A stretch of DNA of 64,000 nucleotides from Mayfieldus sp963772265 (GCA_963772265.1 CAVYWS010000009.1:206416-270415), one strand, 5' to 3'; positions 34,592 to 44,272 are shown, counted from the first letter of the stretch. Notes: generated by a model from the sequence alone, not told the origin. Numbers and translations are program-made.

Positions 34592-35992
34592 TCAGATCTC
34601 CTCGTAGTCGAGATCGAGCTGCTCCGCGAGCAGCCGCCAGCGCTCGGCGTGATCGCCGAGGTTGACCACGAAGTGGTGCGTGCCTCCGAGCCGCAGCCAG
34701 TCGTCCATGAACTCGCGCACGCCGCTCTGCGGCCGGAAGTGGAAGTAGGGCATCTCGACGGCGGGCAGCTCGGGGGTGTCGAGGGCCTCCCCCCTGCCGA
34801 CGATCAGCCGGAAGGCCTCTCCCTCGAGCGGGACCAGGTTGGCTGTCGTCGCCGGGCCTGGCTCGGCGGAGAAGACCGTCGTCGGGGGGTTGCCGAGTCC
34901 GCCGATGCCGAGCTCGCGGTCGACCAGCCGAACGGGCCGGTCGCGACGCGCGACCTTCCAGTTGCCCTCCCCCATGTGGCTGACCAGGACGGAGTCCAGC
35001 TCGAAGTCCATCGCGTACATCTCGCTGAAGTTGGCGTCGCCGATCAGGGTCTGCGCGGCGCACATCAGCGTCGCGGTGACCATGTCGCCTTCAGCGGCAT
35101 AGCCGAAGCCGTCCGCCATCAGGTCCGACGCGGCTAGCAGCGGCAGCTGTTCGAAGCGCCCGTCCCTGCCGACCGACTCGAAATGCGCCGAGTAGGCCGA
35201 ATGGCCCTTCTGCTCGAGCAGGCTGCGCAGCGCCAGCTCCATGCGCACCGCATAGGCGTGCGCCTCGCTGGAGAGGCCGGGATCGACGGCGAACAGATCG
35301 GCGTGGCGGGCGATCACCTCCTCGATCTGGGCTTCGGCGACGTCCTGCATGCGGGCGTGGAGGTCGCCGAGGCTCTCGTTGACGATCGTCGGTCCTAGAA
35401 CCCGCAGCAGCGCCGGTGGGTCGTAGAGGATGTCCCCGGTGCCGGTCATCGCATAGCCGAGCTGGGCGATCGAGGTCGAGCGCAGGGCGGTCACGGTCTG
35501 CGCGGCGCGGGCCCAGGACTCGAAGCCCGCCGCGAACTCCGGCGACTGCCAGTCCCCGGTCAGGACCGAGAACGGCACCCCCGTGCGCAGCAGGGCATTC
35601 GCCTCGTCCTGGGCGCCGTGGATCCCCTGGTTGTAGGTGAGGTCGTCCATGTCCCAGGCCTCGGTGATCGAGGGCTCGGGCTGGATGTTGGCGAGCAGCA
35701 CCGGCAGCGGGTTCTCGATCAGCGCCCGCACCGTGCGCATCGACGGCCCGTAGGTGAGCATCACGATCGCGATCCCGTCCACGCCCTCGGCCCGGAGCTC
35801 GCGCATCACCGCCTCGACGTCTTCCCGGTTGCGGGCCGGGCGCAGGAACACGACCTCTGCGACGTCGCCGAGATGGCCGGCGACCCGCTGCGCGTAGGCC
35901 GCCTGGTGCTCGGTGATCCCGGGGATCATCTCGTCGTAGAGCTCCTGCATGATCCCGAGCAGTCCGATCCGGGGTTTGGCCTGGCTGGGCAC
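34592..35992 (-). CDS. araA: L-arabinose isomerase
   Basis: Converts L-arabinose to L-ribulose with Mn2+. 466 residues: KPRIGLLGIMQELYDEMIPG at the N-terminus, LTYGPSMRTVRALIENPLPV, TWDMDDL-type EAWDMDDLTYNQGIHGAQDE, FGYAAEGDMVTATLMCAAQT, LIGDANFSEMYAMDFELDSV (metal Glu) and VLVSHMGEGNWKVARRDRPV (metal Glu/His). It belongs to the divergent actinobacterial branch of the family rather than the E. coli type. Nine bases separate its start from the araB stop. Confidence 0.92.
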   Translation of the reverse strand: MPSQAKPRIGLLGIMQELYDEMIPGITEHQAAYAQRVAGHLGDVAEVVFLRPARNREDVEAVMRELRAEGVDGIAIVMLTYGPSMRTVRALIENPLPVLLANIQPEPSITEAWDMDDLTYNQGIHGAQDEANALLRTGVPFSVLTGDWQSPEFAAGFESWARAAQTVTALRSTSIAQLGYAMTGTGDILYDPPALLRVLGPTIVNESLGDLHARMQDVAEAQIEEVIARHADLFAVDPGLSSEAHAYAVRMELALRSLLEQKGHSAYSAHFESVGRDGRFEQLPLLAASDLMADGFGYAAEGDMVTATLMCAAQTLIGDANFSEMYAMDFELDSVLVSHMGEGNWKVARRDRPVRLVDRELGIGGLGNPPTTVFSAEPGPATTANLVPLEGEAFRLIVGRGEALDTPELPAVEMPYFHFRPQSGVREFMDDWLRLGGTHHFVVNLGDHAERWRLLAEQLDLDYEEI

Positions 35993-36001
35993 AGCGGCCT
36001 C

Positions 36002-37700
36002 CTATCCGTCGCCTGTATCCGTGTCTGTCATGACGCCGACCGCCCTCCCGGCTGCCGCGCCGGCGTGGACGCGCTTGAGCTCGTGCAGGATGTCGACCTG
36101 CGCCTCGCCGAGGGTGTCGTGAAGGCGGCGGTATACCTCGTAGACGTCCTCGTAGACAGCGGTTGCCTCGGGCACGGGCTCGTAGCTGCGCGCGATCTCG
36201 GGGCGGGTCGCCTCAATCGCGGCTTCAATGTTGGGGAATGCGCCGGCGGCCACGGCACCGAACAGCGCCGCCCCGCGGGCTGGGATCTGGCTCGACCCGG
36301 GCACGTGCACGGTGCGCCCGCTGGTGTCGGCGATGATCTGCATCGTCAGTCGGGCTCTTCTCCGCGATTCCGCCGCAGGCGACGAACATCCCCGATCGCG
36401 AGCCCGTGCTCGGTGAAGTTGTCCATGATGCGCCGGTTTCCGAACGCAATCGCCTCCAGCAGAGCACGGTAGATCTGCCGCCGGGTCGTCTGCAGGGTCA
36501 TCCCGGCGATCACACCGGTGAGGTCGGCGTCGGCGAGGATCGTGCGGTTGCCGTTCCACCAGTCGAGCGCCACCAGCCCGCTCTGCCCGGGGCGCAGGGC
36601 GGCCGCCTCTTCCTCCATCGTCTCGTAGGGGTCGCCGCCCGCGTCGGATCCGTCCCCAAGCCCGATCTCCTCCACGAACCAGGCCAGCATGTCGCCGACC
36701 GCGACCTGGCCCGCCTCATAGCCGTACGAACCCGGGCAGGATCCCGTCCCGCACGACGCCGGTGATCCCCGGCATCCGGATCTCCTCGGGATGGATCAGC
36801 ATGTCGCAGATCGAGGTGCCGACGACCATCACGAACGTGCCCGGGCTGTCGATCCCTGCGCCTGGCACCGACACGAACGAGTCGACGTTTCCCACCGCGA
36901 CCGCGGTCGTCTCGGAGAGGCCGAGCCGCTCGGCGACCTCGGGCCGCAGCCGCCCGGCGGCCTCGCCGAGCTGGTGGAAGGTGGTGCCGAGCTTCTCGTC
37001 GGGCGGCGGAAAGCCGGGATAGCCGGCCTCGAAGAAATCGTGCGAAGGAAGCCCCTCCGCCTCCGACCAGCACGCCTTGTACCCGGCCGTGCAGGCGTTG
37101 CGGCGCTCGTTGCCGGTCAGATGCCAGACGATCCAGTCGGTCCCCTCGATGAACCCGTCCGCAGCGTCGTAGACCTCGCGGTCCTCGAGCCAGAGCTCGA
37201 TCAGCTTCGGGAAGTACCACTCCGAGGACAGCTTGCCGCCGTAGCGGGCCAGGAACTCCTCGCCGCGCTCGCTCGCCACCTCGTTCAGGCGGTCGGCGAT
37301 CGGCTGCGCCGAATGGTGCTTCCATAGCTTCGGCCAGGCGTGGGGCCGCGACCGCCATTCGGGCAAGCGTGCAGAGGGGCACCCCCTCCGCGGTCACCGG
37401 AAGCGGCGTGCAGGCGGTGAAGTCGACCCCGAGCCCTACCACCGCGTCGCCGGGGATGCCCGCCTCGCCGAGCACTGCCGGCACGGCCTGCTCGACGACG
37501 GTCACCTAGTCGTCGGGGTCCTGCAGGGCCCAGTCGTGCGGCAGCTGCTCCCCGGTCACCGGCAGGGTCCGGTCGATCACCTCGCTCGGATAGCGGACCT
37601 CGGAGACGGCGGACTCGGCCCCGGTGGAAAGGTCGAGGAGAAGCGCCCGTCCGGACTCGGTGCCGAAGTCGATCCCGATCGCGTACGCGGGCGTGCTCAA
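36002..37700 (-). CDS. araB: Ribulokinase with in-frame TAG and frameshifts
   Basis: FGGY-family kinase phosphorylating L-ribulose. The span is 566 codons, right for AraB. ATG 37700 gives YAIGIDFGTESGRALLLDLS (phosphate loop). At 37506-37508 an in-frame TAG follows WALQDPDD, and the same frame then continues with VTVVEQAVPAVLGEAG, where relatives have a Tyr or Trp. Later pieces, in shifted frames near 37360, 36720 and 36340, are LSSEWYFPKLIELWLEDREV, IEGTDWIVWHLTGNERRNAC, TFVMVVGTSICDMLIHPEEI, ALRPGQSGLVALDWWNGNRT and VPGSSQIPARGAALFGAVAA. It is functional only if these breaks are sequence errors. Confidence 0.9.
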
Positions 37701-37715
37701 TTGCGGCGGCCGTCG

Positions 37716-38564
37716 CTATGCCGTGCGGTCCTCGGCCTGCGTCGCCGCCGCAGCCTCCGCATTCTCCGTCGAGCGTGCGCGCCGGTATTCCTCGACGACG
37801 ATCTCGGTCAGCTCCTCGACAGAGGTCTCCGACGCGAGCTTGTCGTAGGCGATGACGCCGTCCTGGAGCAGGTTGACCCGATCGCAGGTCGCCAGCACAT
37901 GGATGTAGTTGTGGGCAACTATGATCATCGAGACGTCGGCCTCCTCCTTGATGCGCTCGATCAACTCCAGGATCAGCGCCCCCTCCTTGGCCCCCATCGC
38001 GGCGAGCGGCTCGTCGAGCAGGAGGATGTCGGCCTCCGAGTACACCGAGCGGGCGACCGCGATCGCCTGCCGCTGCCCGCCCGACAGACGGGCGACCGGC
38101 GCGTCGAGCTGGGTCAGCTTGACCCCGATCTCGTCGAGGGCCTCCCGCGTCCTGTGCTTCATCTCGCCGATCGAGAGGAACGGGGTCGGGCCTCGCAGCT
38201 TCTCGCGGTGCAGGAACATGTTGTTGTAGACGGAGAGCTCGTCGATCAAGGCGAGGTCCTGGTAGACGGTGTCGATCCCCAGCGTGCGGGCCTGATCTAC
38301 GCTTTTCGGCTCGTACGGCTCGCCACGCAGGAACATCCGGCCCTCGTCCTGCTTGTGGAAGCCGCAGATGATCTTCATCAGGGTCGACTTCCCGGATCCG
38401 TTGTCTCCGACCAAGCCGAGGACCTCGCCCTTGCGAAGGTGGAGGTTGACGTCGCGGAGCGCCGTGATCGGGCCGAAGCGCTTGGCGATGTGCTCGACAC
38501 GCAGGACCTCATCGCCGCCACCAGGCGCGGTCTGCTGGGGGGAACCGTTGCCGGCCTCAGCCAA
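37716..38564 (-). CDS. Sugar ABC transporter ATP-binding protein (single domain)
   Basis: 282 residues with one nucleotide-binding domain: Walker A GLVGDNGSGKSTLMKIICGF, Q-loop GIDTVYQDLALIDELSVYNN, signature ARLSGGQRQAIAVARSVYSE, Walker B ADILLLDEPLAAMG and switch His IIVAHNYIHVL. RbsA/AraG ATPases have two such domains in tandem; this is the short form, as in FrcA-type fructose/ribose systems, and would work as a homodimer. It overlaps the permease by eight bases and is followed by araB, so arabinose or another pentose is a likely substrate (inference). Confidence 0.92.
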   Translation of the reverse strand: MAEAGNGSPQQTAPGGGDEVLRVEHIAKRFGPITALRDVNLHLRKGEVLGLVGDNGSGKSTLMKIICGFHKQDEGRMFLRGEPYEPKSVDQARTLGIDTVYQDLALIDELSVYNNMFLHREKLRGPTPFLSIGEMKHRTREALDEIGVKLTQLDAPVARLSGGQRQAIAVARSVYSEADILLLDEPLAAMGAKEGALILELIERIKEEADVSMIIVAHNYIHVLATCDRVNLLQDGVIAYDKLASETSVEELTEIVVEEYRRARSTENAEAAAATQAEDRTA

Positions 38565-39618
38565 CTCCGGACCCCTTCCTCACCTTGCCGACGTAGACGT
38601 TGGCCGCCATCGCGACCAGAATCGCGAGGCCCTGATAGAAGCTGAGATAGTCGGCGTTGACGCCCTGGATGATCAGGCCGTCCTGCAGGATGCCCAGGAA
38701 AAGCGCCCCGATCAGAGCTCCCACCACTGTCCCCGAGCCACCGAGCAGCAGGGTGCCGCCGATCACCGCCGCCGAGATCCCGTCAAAGAGGATCGAGTTG
38801 GCGCCCGCCGGATCCGGCTGCACCGAGGTTGTACGCGTAGCCTCCAACACGCCGACGATGCCGGCGCAGGTGCTGCAGACGATGAAGTTGCGGATGATCA
38901 CCAGGCGGACTTTGATCCCCGCCTCGGCGGCACCGAGCCGGTTGCTGCCCACGGCGACCGAGTACACCCCCCAGCGCGTTCGCATCAGCACAACCTGCAA
39001 GACGACGACGATGGCCACTGCCCAGATCAGCTCCGAGTAGATACCGGCCCCGAAGATCCTCGCGAACGTGCCGAATTCGCCGCCCGCCGTCGTGCCCGGC
39101 GCGGTGACGGGCTGAGCGTGGGAGATGATCAGCGTCAGTCCTTCCAGGGCCAGGAGCATGCCGAGGGTGACGATGAAGGAGGCAATTCCGACGACCGCGT
39201 TCAACACCCCGTTGATCGCGCCCACCAGCATGCAGGCGAGCATCGCGACCATCAGGCTGGGCACCAAGGGGAGGCCGGTCTGGGTGACCTCGTAGAACAG
39301 GAACGGGGCGAACAGGTACACGGCCCCAATCGATAGGTCGATCTCCCCGTTGATCATCAGCAGGACCTCGCCTGCCCCGAGGATCGCAATCGGGGCGAAA
39401 TAGGGCAGCAGCGTCTTGAAATTCTCGGAGGTGAAGAACTGCTCCGTGTTGACCGAGAAGTAGACGGCGGTCAGGACTGTGATCACGATCACGCTTCCCT
39501 CGCGCAGGGTCAGGAACCGCTTGACCAGCGCGAGAACCCCGAAGCCGAGGGCCCGGCTCGCCGATCGAGCCGGGCCCTGCGTCACATCTGTCGTGGGAGC
39601 CTGGTTGCCTGCCTCCAC
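38557..39618 (-). CDS. Sugar ABC transporter permease (RbsC/AraH family)
   Basis: 353 residues with about ten hydrophobic segments. Family landmarks: FKTLLPYFAPIAILGAGEVL, LMINGEIDLSIGAVYLFAPF (the EIDLS motif), AINGVLNAVVGIASFIVTLG, AVGSNRLGAAEAGIKVRLVI (the cytoplasmic coupling helix), ISAAVIGGTLLLGGSGTVVG and the C-terminal LGILQDGLIIQGVNADYLSF. One permease gene implies a homodimeric channel. It sits between the binding protein and the ATPase. Confidence 0.93.
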   Translation of the reverse strand: MEAGNQAPTTDVTQGPARSASRALGFGVLALVKRFLTLREGSVIVITVLTAVYFSVNTEQFFTSENFKTLLPYFAPIAILGAGEVLLMINGEIDLSIGAVYLFAPFLFYEVTQTGLPLVPSLMVAMLACMLVGAINGVLNAVVGIASFIVTLGMLLALEGLTLIISHAQPVTAPGTTAGGEFGTFARIFGAGIYSELIWAVAIVVVLQVVLMRTRWGVYSVAVGSNRLGAAEAGIKVRLVIIRNFIVCSTCAGIVGVLEATRTTSVQPDPAGANSILFDGISAAVIGGTLLLGGSGTVVGALIGALFLGILQDGLIIQGVNADYLSFYQGLAILVAMAANVYVGKVRKGSGVG

Positions 39619-39627
39619 GGCTGCGAC

Positions 39628-40741
39628 CTACTTGACGCCAGCGGCCGAGGAAGTTCCCTCGAAGCGGGACTTCGTGTCGTTGTACGGCACCACGGTCTCC
39701 TTGTCGAGGAACTTCAGACCCGTGTCGACGTCGGCGATCCCGGACAGTGTCTTCGATGCCTGGTAGAGGTACAGCTCGATGACGGGGAAGAACCCCTGGA
39801 GGTAGGGCTGCTGGTCGATCGTGAAGTCGATCACGCCCTCTGAGAGGAGCTGCTGGATCGGGGGCAACAGGTCGTAGCCACCGCCGTTCACTTTGCCGGT
39901 CAGGTTGTTCTTCTTGATCGTCTGGGCCACCCCCTGGGTGCTGCCGGCGTCGACGGCGAACATTCCCTTGACATCCTTGTGGCCCTGGTAATAGGCGTCG
40001 ATCGTCGATAGCTCGTGCGGAACGGCGGCGCCGGTGGCGATCACGTCAGTGGTGATACCCGAACCCGACTTCTTGATCGTGTCCTGGGCACCGTCGATGC
40101 GCGGCTGGATGTTGAGCGCACCCGGTGTGGCGATGAACAGCGCCACGGGGCCCGAACCGACGAGGTCGACGATGTGCTCCCCCATCGCTTGACCGGACCC
40201 GAACAGGTCCTGGCCGATGTAGGCCAACCGGGGGTTGTCCGCGGCGTCGGCGTTGTAGCCGACCACCGGGATGCCGGCGTCGAGCGCTTTCTGGACGGGC
40301 GCGTTGAACGCCTTCAGGTCGACCAGATGACACCGCGATGCCGTCCGCCTTGGCGGTAATTGCGCTGTTGACCGCGTTGACCATCTCGTTGACGTTGCTG
40401 CTCTCAGAGCCGGTCCACTGGTACGAACAGCCGAGCAGCTTGCATGCGTCCGCCGCGCCGTACTTGGTGGGCACGAAGAACGGGTTGGTCGTCACATGGT
40501 TGACGAATACGAACTTGAAGGAGGGCTGGGAGCCGAAGATGCTCGACGCCGCCGCCGATGTCGTGCTCGTCCCTCCTCCCCCGCATGCCTCGAGCATCAT
40601 CGTCGCAAGTCCCGCGCCGGCGCCGGTCAAAGCCGTGCGCCGGGTGAACTGCCGCCAGCCCTTGATCGGGGTCGTCTCCTCGTCCCGCTCGTCCCACTCA
40701 AGGCGCTCTACGGCATCGTGGACTCGGTCAAGATCCGACAT
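39628..40741 (-). CDS. Sugar ABC transporter substrate-binding lipoprotein, frameshifted once
   Basis: ATG 40741 has a strong AAGGAGGAG ribosome site and begins MSDLDRVHDAVERLEWDE. A twin-arginine-like RRTALTGAGAGLATMM precedes a lipobox, LEAC, and a Gly/Ser/Thr linker. The periplasmic-binding fold type I follows: FKFVFVNHVTTNPFFVPTKY, MVNAVNSAITAKADGIAV, a break near 40320, then GYNADAADNPRLAYIGQDLF, VALFIATPGALNIQPRIDGA, GMFAVDAGSTQGVAQTIKKN and VIDFTIDQQPYLQGFFPVIE. This resembles ribose/arabinose/fructose receptors. The long cytoplasmic N-terminal part before the RR motif is unusual. Confidence 0.9.
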
Positions 40742-40776
40742 CTCACTCCTCCTTCCGCACGGCTGAAAGTCTTGGT

Positions 40777-40818
40777 TTCGTTTCCACAACTCCGTGCTTC
40801 GTTTCCACAAATCCGTGC
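40777..40818 (-). repeat. Two tandem 21-bp repeats, candidate operator of the ABC-ara operon
   Basis: Positions 40777-40797 and 40798-40818 are head-to-tail copies differing at one base. Read on the transcribed strand each ends in the core GTGGAAACGAA. They start 36 bp upstream of the binding-protein ATG, in the only gap before the importer and araBADM genes. A 21-bp period puts both copies on the same face of the helix. A binding site for the sugar regulator is likely but inferred. Confidence 0.6.
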
Positions 40819-40865
40819 TTACGTGCCGATACTATCGCCAGCGGTCGGCGCCGCCAAACGCGGGG

Positions 40866-41925
40866 TCAAGAATTGTCAAGAAGGCGGGCGCCGGGACCGG
40901 GCCGCACCGCTCTTGCCCCCGGCGGAATCGCAGTTCCGGGCGGCATCAGCCCGAGAACGTGGCCGCCGAATCCGCCTCCGATCAGACGTGCACCCGCCGC
41001 CCCGGACCGGTGCAGGGTCTGGACCGCGGTCTCGACCGCCGGGGTCGAGACCTCGTAGAGATCGCGCAGGCTGGCGTGCGAGGCGTCGAGCAGGCGGCCG
41101 ACCTCGGCCAGGTCGCGGTCGCGGAGCGCGGCGACGGTCTCCTCGACGCGCCGGTTCTCCTCGATCACGTGACGGGCGCGCTCGGCCAGCGGCGTCGGCA
41201 GCCCGGACAGCGTCGAGGGGTCGGCGTCTCGAAGGCTCCGAACACCCAGCTCCTCGCTCGCCCGCGCGCATTCGGCGCGCCGCTCGTTGTAGCCGGATTC
41301 GGCATGGGCGTGGCGCTCGCCGGAGTCGAGGGTGACCAGCTGCCACTCGCCGAGCTCGAGGCCGACCGGCTCGATCTCCAGCGATCGGAAGTCGATCCGC
41401 AGGGCCGCGTCGCGGCGGCCGAACAGGCTTGCCAGCTGATCGAGCAGGCCGGTCTTGGCGCCGACCCAATCGCTCTCGACCCGGGAGCAGATCCGCGCCA
41501 GCGAGCGGCCGTCGGGCGGCTCGGTGCCGGCCAGCGCCAGCAGCGCCAGGCATAGCGCCACCTCGATCGCCGCCGACGAGGACAGCCCGGCGCCGCGCGG
41601 AACGCTGCCGGCGATCTCCAAACGGGCGCCGACCAGGGGCAGTCCGGCCCCCGACAGCTCGGCGACGACGCCGCGGACGAAGGCCCGCCAGCCCCCCGGC
41701 GCCGGCGAAGTGCGCCGCAAGGTCGAATCGGTCGTCCTCGTCGAGGTCGAGCGCGAACGCCTCGATGCGCGGGCCGTCGAGCGCGGCGGCCCGCACGGTC
41801 ACTCCTTCGGTGATCGCAAACGGCAGCGCCAGCCCCTCGTTGTAGTCGGTGTGCTCGCCGATCAGGTTGACGCGGCCGGGGGCGAACGCCACCGCGCTGG
41901 TGCGCTTGACAGAAGGCCGCGGCAC
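40866..41925 (-). CDS. galK: Galactokinase, frameshifted once
   Basis: GHMP kinase making galactose 1-phosphate. It starts at GTG 41925. VAFAPGRVNLIGEHTDYNEG is the galactokinase signature; after a break near 41700 the ATP motif is SVPRGAGLSSSAAIEVALCL, then DWVGAKTGLLDQLASLFGRR, LVTLDSGERHAHAESGYNER (catalytic Asp region) and GARLIGGGFGGHVLGL. About 353 residues, normal. It follows galT by six bases and ends the galT-galK pair upstream of the importer. Confidence 0.94.
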
Positions 41926-41931
41926 CGGGCT

Positions 41932-42845
41932 CTAAGCCTCGCTGGCGATCGCCTCGCGCAGCGCCCGGGCCGAGTCCTCGGGCATCACGTCCATGATGAA
42001 GGTTCCGGCCCCCTGCTCGGAGCCGGCGGCGAACTTGAGCTTTTCCGCGGTGCGCAGCGGCGGGTAGAACTCGACGTGCAGATGGCCGTCGGCGCCGTCT
42101 TCGGTCGGCGCCTGGTGCAGCACCATCACATAGGGAAACGGCCGGGCGAAGAGCTCGTCATAGCCACGGGTAACCGCCTGCAGGGCGGCCGCCAGCTCGG
42201 CCAGTTCGCGCCGCGTGCAGTCGGAGAGGCTGCGGCGGTGCTCGCGCAGGACCACGTGGACCTCGTACGGCCAGCGCGCGGCGTAGGGAACGAAGGACAC
42301 GGCGCTGTCGTTTGAGTGGATCAGCGCGCTCGCCGTCCTCGGACTCCTGGGTGAGCAGGCTGCAGATCGCGCAGCCCTCGAGCCGCTCGTCCGCCGCCAG
42401 CTCCAGCGCCGGCACCGGCGGCAGGAACGGAAAGGCGTAGATCTGGCCGTGGGGATGGTGCAGTGTGGTGCCCACCTCAACCCCGCGGTTCTCGAAGATC
42501 AGCACGTACTCGACGTCCGGTCGGGCACGCGAGCTCCTCGTAGCGCTGACGCCAGACCCAGATCAGCGCCTCGGCACGCTCCGGAGCCAGGCGGCCGAAC
42601 GACCCATGGTGCTGGTCGGTGTAGACGACCACCTCCGCCGCGCCGTCGGGAGGCTCGAAGGACGGGAAGCGGTTCTCGAAGACGACTATCTCGAAGCTTG
42701 GGTAGGGGATCTCGGTCGGGGGCTGCCCGGGTCGGGTCGGGCAGAGCGGACAGTGACCCTCGGTGGGCAGGAAGGTGCGGTCCTGGCGATGGACCGCGTA
42801 GACGACCTCCTCGCCGCGCAGCTCGTTGATGCGGCGCTCGCTCAC
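41932..42845 (-). CDS. galT: Galactose-1-phosphate uridylyltransferase, frameshifted
   Basis: Leloir enzyme exchanging UMP between UDP-glucose and galactose 1-phosphate. GTG 42845 begins VSERRINELRGEEVVYAVHR. Zinc Cys pair CPLCP, IVVFENRFPSFEP, then after a break near 42520 the catalytic HHPHGQIYAFPFLPPVP, and after another near 42330 SDSAVSF-like NDSAVSFVPYAARWPYEVHV and HLHVEFYPPLRTAEKLKFAA. About 304 residues, short of E. coli GalT but usual for actinobacteria. It overlaps a small upstream gene as GTGA. Confidence 0.93.
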
Positions 42846-43009
42846 TTCTCTTCGCTCTGCGCCTCGTCGGGGGCCGAGTAGAGGATCAGGGCCCGCCCGT
42901 CCTCCTTGGTGGTGCGACGCAAGACGAGCGGGCCGAAACGCTCCTCCGTCTCTTCCTCCAGACCGGCTGCTCGGCCCGGCTCCGGAGCGGACGGCGACGC
43001 GTCTTCCAT
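42842..43009 (-). CDS. Small acidic protein, 55 residues, coupled to galT
   Basis: ATG 43009 to TGA 42842: begins MEDASPSAPEPGRAAG and continues LEEETEERFGPLVLRRTTKE, then GRALILYSAPDEAQSEEK. The charged, non-repetitive composition and the GTGA overlap with galT support a real gene. No Shine-Dalgarno is visible, so the message may be leaderless or the start may differ. Not recognised; it could be a small partner or regulator of the Leloir pair, or just a conserved small protein of this lineage. Confidence 0.55.
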   Translation of the reverse strand: MEDASPSAPEPGRAAGLEEETEERFGPLVLRRTTKEDGRALILYSAPDEAQSEEK

Positions 43010-43035
43010 GCGAGGAGGTATAGCGGTAGCGGCCC

Positions 43036-43275
43036 CTAGGAGCCGGTGATCGCCTTGCGCACCAGCTCGAAGACCCGCCGCTGCTCGCGGTCTGTGAGGT
43101 TGGACCGCTTGCCGCGCGACTTGCGTACCAGCTGACCGAGCCGCTCGCGCTCGGCCGGGCTGAGGTTGTTGTAGAGCCGCTTGCCGTGGCCGTAGATCAT
43201 CTTGGCGCTCTCGTAGAGCGCCGCCCAGCGCACGGCTCGCGCCCCTCGGGCCATGCGGGTGATCGTGTTCGGCAT
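43036..43275 (-). CDS. Small basic protein, 79 residues, unknown function
   Basis: ATG 43275: MPNTITRMARGARAVRWAAL, then YESAKMIYGHGKRLYNNLSP, AERERLGQLVRKSRGKRSNL and TDREQRRVFELVRKAITGS. It is predicted to be helical and basic, with no membrane segment. A longer in-frame start at 43464 would overlap the lipase end and reads as Arg/Pro noise. It lies 27 bp before the small galT-linked gene on the same strand, so it may be part of the same transcript. I do not recognise a family. Confidence 0.6.
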   Translation of the reverse strand: MPNTITRMARGARAVRWAALYESAKMIYGHGKRLYNNLSPAERERLGQLVRKSRGKRSNLTDREQRRVFELVRKAITGS

Positions 43276-43328
43276 GGCGGAAAGCGTACTTGCGGGACCC
43301 GCGGCAGAAACGCCGCCGGGTCGAGCCC

Positions 43329-44272
43329 CTAACCGCCCTCGAGCGGGGCGACGAATCTGCAGCTCGGGGCCCGCGCGTGCGCCGGGTCCAGCGCGTTGAG
43401 GACGTCGCGCAGTGCGATGTGATCGAAGGAGATCGCCAGATGCTCGCTGAAATCGAGCCCGCACTGGCTCTGGAGCAGGATGTTGGTCACCTTTGGCCCC
43501 GAGAGGAAAGCCGAGGTGTAGGGCGTGACCACCTCGTCATGGCGGGTCTCGATCACGGTGTAGTTGACGCCCGCGACGGTGTCGCCGCCGGCGTTGATGT
43601 TGTGCATGAAGCTCGATCCGACAAGCTGTTGGAAGCAGGACGTTCCGCACACCGCCGCGATTCCCGCCCGGCCGCCGGGAATCAGGTCGAGCAGGCCGGT
43701 GAGGCCGTCGACCGTGGTGCCGTGATTCGACGGCGCCAGGCCGATCAGGTCATGGACCTTCGCCGCACCGTCCAGGAACCGCAGGTAGTAGCGGGGCATC
43801 ATCCCGCCCTGGCTGTGGCCGACGATGTCGACCTTGGCCGTGCCCGTCGCCGCCCGTACTCTGTCCACAAAGGCCGAGAGCTGGGCGGCGGAGGTCTCGA
43901 TCTTTCCCGTTCCTCCGGGCGGCAGCGCCCCCGGAAGCCCGACCACCCGGCCTGCCTCCTGGCCGTAGTTGAGTGCGAACACGCAGTAGCCGTTGTTCTT
44001 CGGAGCAGCGGCGAGAGCGCATTCCAGTTGTAGGCCATGTTCTCCAGGGTCCCGTGGACGAGGACGACCGGATACGGATGGGCCGCCGACGGCTTGCAGG
44101 CGAAGTCGTTGGCGCCGGGAGGCGAGCCGTTGGTGTTCGCCGCCGCCGCAAGCGAGGCGGCGGTACCCGAGTAGAGGACAGGCAAAGCCGCGCCCGCCGC
44201 CGCAGGCAGGGCTGCAGCCAACGCCACCAAGAGTGCGACCAGCCCGGCGAACCTGCGGCCCCGTCCCTGCAT
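43329..44272 (-). CDS. Secreted triacylglycerol lipase/esterase (lipase class 2), frameshifted once
   Basis: ATG 44272 begins a signal peptide (MQGRGRRFAGLVALLVALAA, cleavage near AAAGA). The mature part has PYPVVLVHGTLENMAYNWNA (oxyanion region), a break near 44010, VFALNYGQEAGRVVGLPGAL, and the nucleophile elbow KVDIVGHSQGGMMPRYYLRF. Later VIETRHDEVVTPYTSAFLSG carries the Asp and EHLAISFDHIALRDVLNALD the His. Cys pairs (VCGTSCFQ) suggest a disulfide. Actinobacterial relatives cleave triglycerides or esters outside the cell. It ends next to the small basic protein gene. Confidence 0.88.

Noticed and set aside
40777..40818. A CRISPR-like repeat
   Set aside because: The two copies touch with no spacer and no cas genes are present; operator use is more likely.
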